In this document: piece after piece, positions 6,298-7,907 of the stretch
Numbering within the stretch: the first letter of the stretch is position 1
Layout of the letters: the number at the start of each line of letters is the position of its first letter
Source of the DNA: JBEKYH01 sp049511115
GTDB taxonomy: Bacteria; Planctomycetota; Phycisphaerae; Tepidisphaerales; Tepidisphaeraceae
Length of the DNA: 7,907 nt
Assembly (NCBI GenBank): GCA_049511115.1
Contig: JBEKYH010000221.1
Span: 1-7,907, forward strand
Direction: 5' to 3'
Notes under the pieces: generated by a model
Seen by the model: only the letters and a program-made list of their open reading frames with translations
Told to the model about the DNA's origin: nothing
Database searches by the model: none
Program-made: the position numbers and the translations under genes

Positions 6298-6351
6298 TGT
6301 CAAACCAAAGTAGAAATGTCCGGTAGTTCTCCAAAGTTAAAATGTCCGGTT
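6298..6351 (+). repeat. Left end of ISNCY element with two 20-bp motif copies
   Basis: Two direct copies of a CCAAAGTTAAAATGTCCGGT-like motif occupy 6305-6324 and 6331-6350, identical at 18 of 20 positions and spaced 26 bp apart. They are probable transposase binding sites. The transposase stop codon TGA (6353-6351) overlaps the innermost base. Confidence 0.85.
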
Positions 6352-7742
6352 CACGTGGTGGCGGCTTTGCGCCAGGGATGGCTGGGCGCTGGACGCCACG
6401 GTTGCTTTGAGCTACCACAACCCGCGTCGGCGGGAGGATAGGGCAACGCAGGAGTGCGACCCGAGCGCCCGTCGGCCTGATGTACCGTGATCGACCCGGT
6501 CGGATTCTCGGCCGGGTCTTTCTCTTTGGTCACGGGGATCAGCCCATGCGATAAACTCCGGGGGCTTGGGGGCAGAGCCCCCAAGGTCACTGATGCCTCG
6601 TCCACCTGTTTGAACTCCAGATACTTCCCCTTGAATCTCACTTTCATCATCCCCTCCGATCGCTTCTCGACGATCACCTTCCCGCCACGTTGCCCCGGCA
6701 AGGCCGGTGGCAACAACTGATACACTTGGTTCTCGAATCGGATCGTGTAATCGTTCATCACCACACGTTCTTCCTGGATCGACAAGATCGCGTTCAAATC
6801 CAACTCGCCAATCGGACGATGCGCGTCGTTCGCACTGGCCGGCTTGTTCGTGCAGCGACGGTTGAACCAGCCGCTGAACTTCGCGTCCAGCACCGCATTC
6901 GCCTCGTCCAGCGTTTTCGCGCTCGCCAGCCGCAATTCTTTCACCAGCCGATCCTGGCCGGTGTTCCACAACCGCTCGACGCGGCCCTTGGCCTGTGGCG
7001 AATTGGCCAGAATCAGTTCCATTCCAAGCTCGCCAATCGCCCGCGAAAACTGCGTCGCAACGCTCTGTTTCTCCTCGTAACCGGCCACCGATTCCTCGGC
7101 CCGGAAAATGCCGTGGCGATCACTGTACCAACTCACCGGCCGGCCAAACTTCCTGATCCATCGGCCCAGCACGTCCATGTACGCCCGCGTCGTTTCCGAT
7201 TCATGAAACCGCAGCACGACCCGGTCCGTCGCGTCGTCGATCATGCCCACCAACGTCAGCATCGGCCCACGACCTTCCAGCCAGTCATGCTCACTGGCGT
7301 CCGCCTGCGCCATCTCGCCGAAACACGCCCGCCGCGGCCGACGCTGGCGGTGCTTGTCCCGTTGCCGCTTCCGCAGCCACAGCCCCTCGGCCAGCATCCA
7401 TCCCCGCAGCGTTTCGGCGCTCACGTCGATGTCCTCATCCTCCGACAACTTCTCCGCCGCCAGCGTCGGACCAAAACCGGCATACCGCGTCCGGCACAAT
7501 CCGATCGCCTGTTCACGAACCGACGCTTGGGCGCGGTTGTTCGAGGGCCGGCCGCGCAACTTGTGAATCACGCCCCCATCGCCGTCGGCCTCCAAACGCC
7601 TGAGCAGCCGCCTCACCTGCCGCTCGGATCGGCCGATCAGCCGGCCGGCCTCCGCTTGGCTCCGCTTCCCAGCCAATACCAACGCCATGACCTTCAGCAC
7701 ATCCCGTTCGCGCTGCGACATCAGAATCCGGTCTTTCTCCAT
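6351..7742 (-). CDS. ISNCY-family (IS1202-like) DDE transposase
   Basis: A 463-residue intact transposase with an rve-type integrase core. The N-terminus (about 8-50) is a helix-turn-helix (KRSQAEAGRLIGRSERQVRR) for end binding, followed by GGVIHKLRGRPSN and a second DNA-binding helical region (about 75-130). Candidate catalytic residues are D148 (AQADAS), D208 (WYSDRHG) and E256 (KGRVERLW), all present. The C-terminal part (about 330-375) is a small beta-rich domain (MNDYTIRFENQVYQLLPPAL), and the protein ends HPWRKAATT, as family members often do. The start is uncertain: ATG 7742 has GGGAGG almost touching it, while ATG 7721 (MSQRERDV) has GGAG 15 bases upstream. Residues of about 19 codons near the C-terminus come from a hairpin-bearing insertion (6528-6584). 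No stop or frameshift interrupts the gene, so the element may still be mobile. Confidence 0.92.
   Translation of the reverse strand: MEKDRILMSQRERDVLKVMALVLAGKRSQAEAGRLIGRSERQVRRLLRRLEADGDGGVIHKLRGRPSNNRAQASVREQAIGLCRTRYAGFGPTLAAEKLSEDEDIDVSAETLRGWMLAEGLWLRKRQRDKHRQRRPRRACFGEMAQADASEHDWLEGRGPMLTLVGMIDDATDRVVLRFHESETTRAYMDVLGRWIRKFGRPVSWYSDRHGIFRAEESVAGYEEKQSVATQFSRAIGELGMELILANSPQAKGRVERLWNTGQDRLVKELRLASAKTLDEANAVLDAKFSGWFNRRCTNKPASANDAHRPIGELDLNAILSIQEERVVMNDYTIRFENQVYQLLPPALPGQRGGKVIVEKRSEGMMKVRFKGKYLEFKQVDEASVTLGALPPSPRSLSHGLIPVTKEKDPAENPTGSITVHQADGRSGRTPALPYPPADAGCGSSKQPWRPAPSHPWRKAATT
6528..6584. repeat. 57-bp in-frame insertion with hairpin inside the transposase gene
   Basis: The block is bounded by GGTCAC at 6528-6533 and again at 6585-6590, like a 6-bp target duplication. 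It contains the perfect stem CTTGGGGGC / GCCCCCAAG (6565-6573 and 6577-6585) with the 3-nt loop AGA. Because 57 is a multiple of three, the transposase frame is kept and gains about 19 residues (LGALPPSPRSLSHG...) between VT and a second VT. This looks like a small palindromic repeat that has entered a coding region. Confidence 0.5.
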
Positions 7743-7760
7743 CCCTCCCAGTGGAACACA

Positions 7761-7812
7761 AACCGGACACTTTAACTTGGATAAGACCGGACATTACAAC
7801 TTTGGTACGACA
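7761..7812 (-). repeat. Right end of ISNCY element with two motif copies
   Basis: Read on the minus strand, motif copies occupy 7805-7786 and 7780-7762 (the latter one base shorter), spaced 25 bp apart, mirroring the left end. The transposase start lies about 20 bp inside the inner copy, so transposase bound to its own ends could limit its expression (inference). Confidence 0.85.
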
Positions 7813-7813
7813 C

Positions 7814-7907
7814 TCACGGATTCGGCACTGTCGTTATCCGGTTATAGTCTTCCCAGTGGGCGTTCATGATGTCGATTTTGGTCTTGAGTTGGCCCGCCAC
7901 ATCCGGG
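7814..7907 (-). CDS. C-terminal tail of a gene continuing past the right edge
   Basis: Thirty codons are open before a TGA at 7816-7814: PDVAGQLKTKIDIMNAHW, then EDYNRITTVPNP. The composition and the amphipathic helix look like genuine protein. The opening PDVAGQLKTKID pattern recalls the C-terminal helix of arylsulfatase-type proteins, which are abundant in planctomycetes, but 30 residues are too few to claim this. The stop lies one base from the tip of the ISNCY element, so the element sits immediately behind the gene or has replaced its original end. Confidence 0.45.
   Translation of the reverse strand, partial: PDVAGQLKTKIDIMNAHWEDYNRITTVPNP

Larger units (their letters stand above)
6298..7812 (-). 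mobile_element. ISNCY (IS1202-like) insertion sequence
   Basis: The element is 1515 bp. It starts TGTCAAACCAAAG at 6298 and, on the other strand, TGTCGTACCAAAG at 7812. The outer 27 bases match at 23 positions, and the similarity continues inward over about 52-54 bases. It carries a single intact transposase. The flanks (ATGGAC on the left, CTCACG on the right) show no direct repeat. Longer 24-29 bp duplications, as reported for IS1202 relatives, are also absent when the left 30 bases are compared with the right 30. Confidence 0.85.

Noticed and set aside
6690..7775. Plus-strand open frame of about 360 codons opposite the ISNCY transposase
   Set aside because: It is the antisense shadow of a gene with clear catalytic motifs. 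Its Pro/Arg/His-rich composition fits no folded protein family.

Overview
The window is GC-rich and looks like part of a planctomycete or related PVC-group chromosome. This assignment is an inference. It rests on a Hanks-type Ser/Thr kinase behind an FHA-like protein, a membrane-anchored coiled-coil protein of a type I associate with planctomycetes, dispersed intergenic CCTCTGCGTCC-type repeats, and two transposon families common in environmental genomes. No rRNA, tRNA or CRISPR array was seen.

Left part (1-3465, all minus strand). Reading leftwards, a single-pass coiled-coil protein (3465-2632) is followed by a repeat-rich gap holding a large imperfect inverted repeat. After the gap comes a tight three-gene set: a small unknown protein (2422-2186), a helical-repeat plus tandem degenerate-FHA protein (2181-625), and a Ser/Thr protein kinase (619 to beyond position 1). 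The gaps inside this set are only 4 and 5 nt, so it is almost certainly one translationally coupled operon. The simplest reading is a phospho-signalling unit in which the FHA-like protein is partner, scaffold or substrate of the kinase.

Middle (3466-4838). A divergent intergenic region of about 390 bp separates the coiled-coil gene from a plus-strand HDOD-domain gene (3857-4708). Unusually for an HDOD protein, it keeps a full H...HD...D set of candidate metal ligands. It is followed by a perfect 21-bp hairpin and another copy of the dispersed repeat.

Right part (4839-7907). Two insertion sequences lie head to tail, both transcribed leftwards, with 27 bp between them. The first (4839-6270) is an ISKra4-type element whose transposase is split over two frames at a canonical A AAA AAG slippery heptamer, so programmed -1 frameshifting is the likely expression route. 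The second (6298-7812) is an ISNCY/IS1202-like element with an intact DDE transposase and ends built from two copies of a 20-bp motif. Its gene carries a 57-bp in-frame insertion with a hairpin. Neither element shows a target duplication, so the locus has probably been rearranged. The last 94 bases hold the C-terminal tail of a minus-strand gene whose stop codon lies one base from the second element.

I see no clearly new defence or biosynthetic system. The most noteworthy items are the frameshift-controlled transposase, the kinase/FHA-like operon with its small leading gene, the HDOD protein with a retained HD site, and the repeat/IS architecture.
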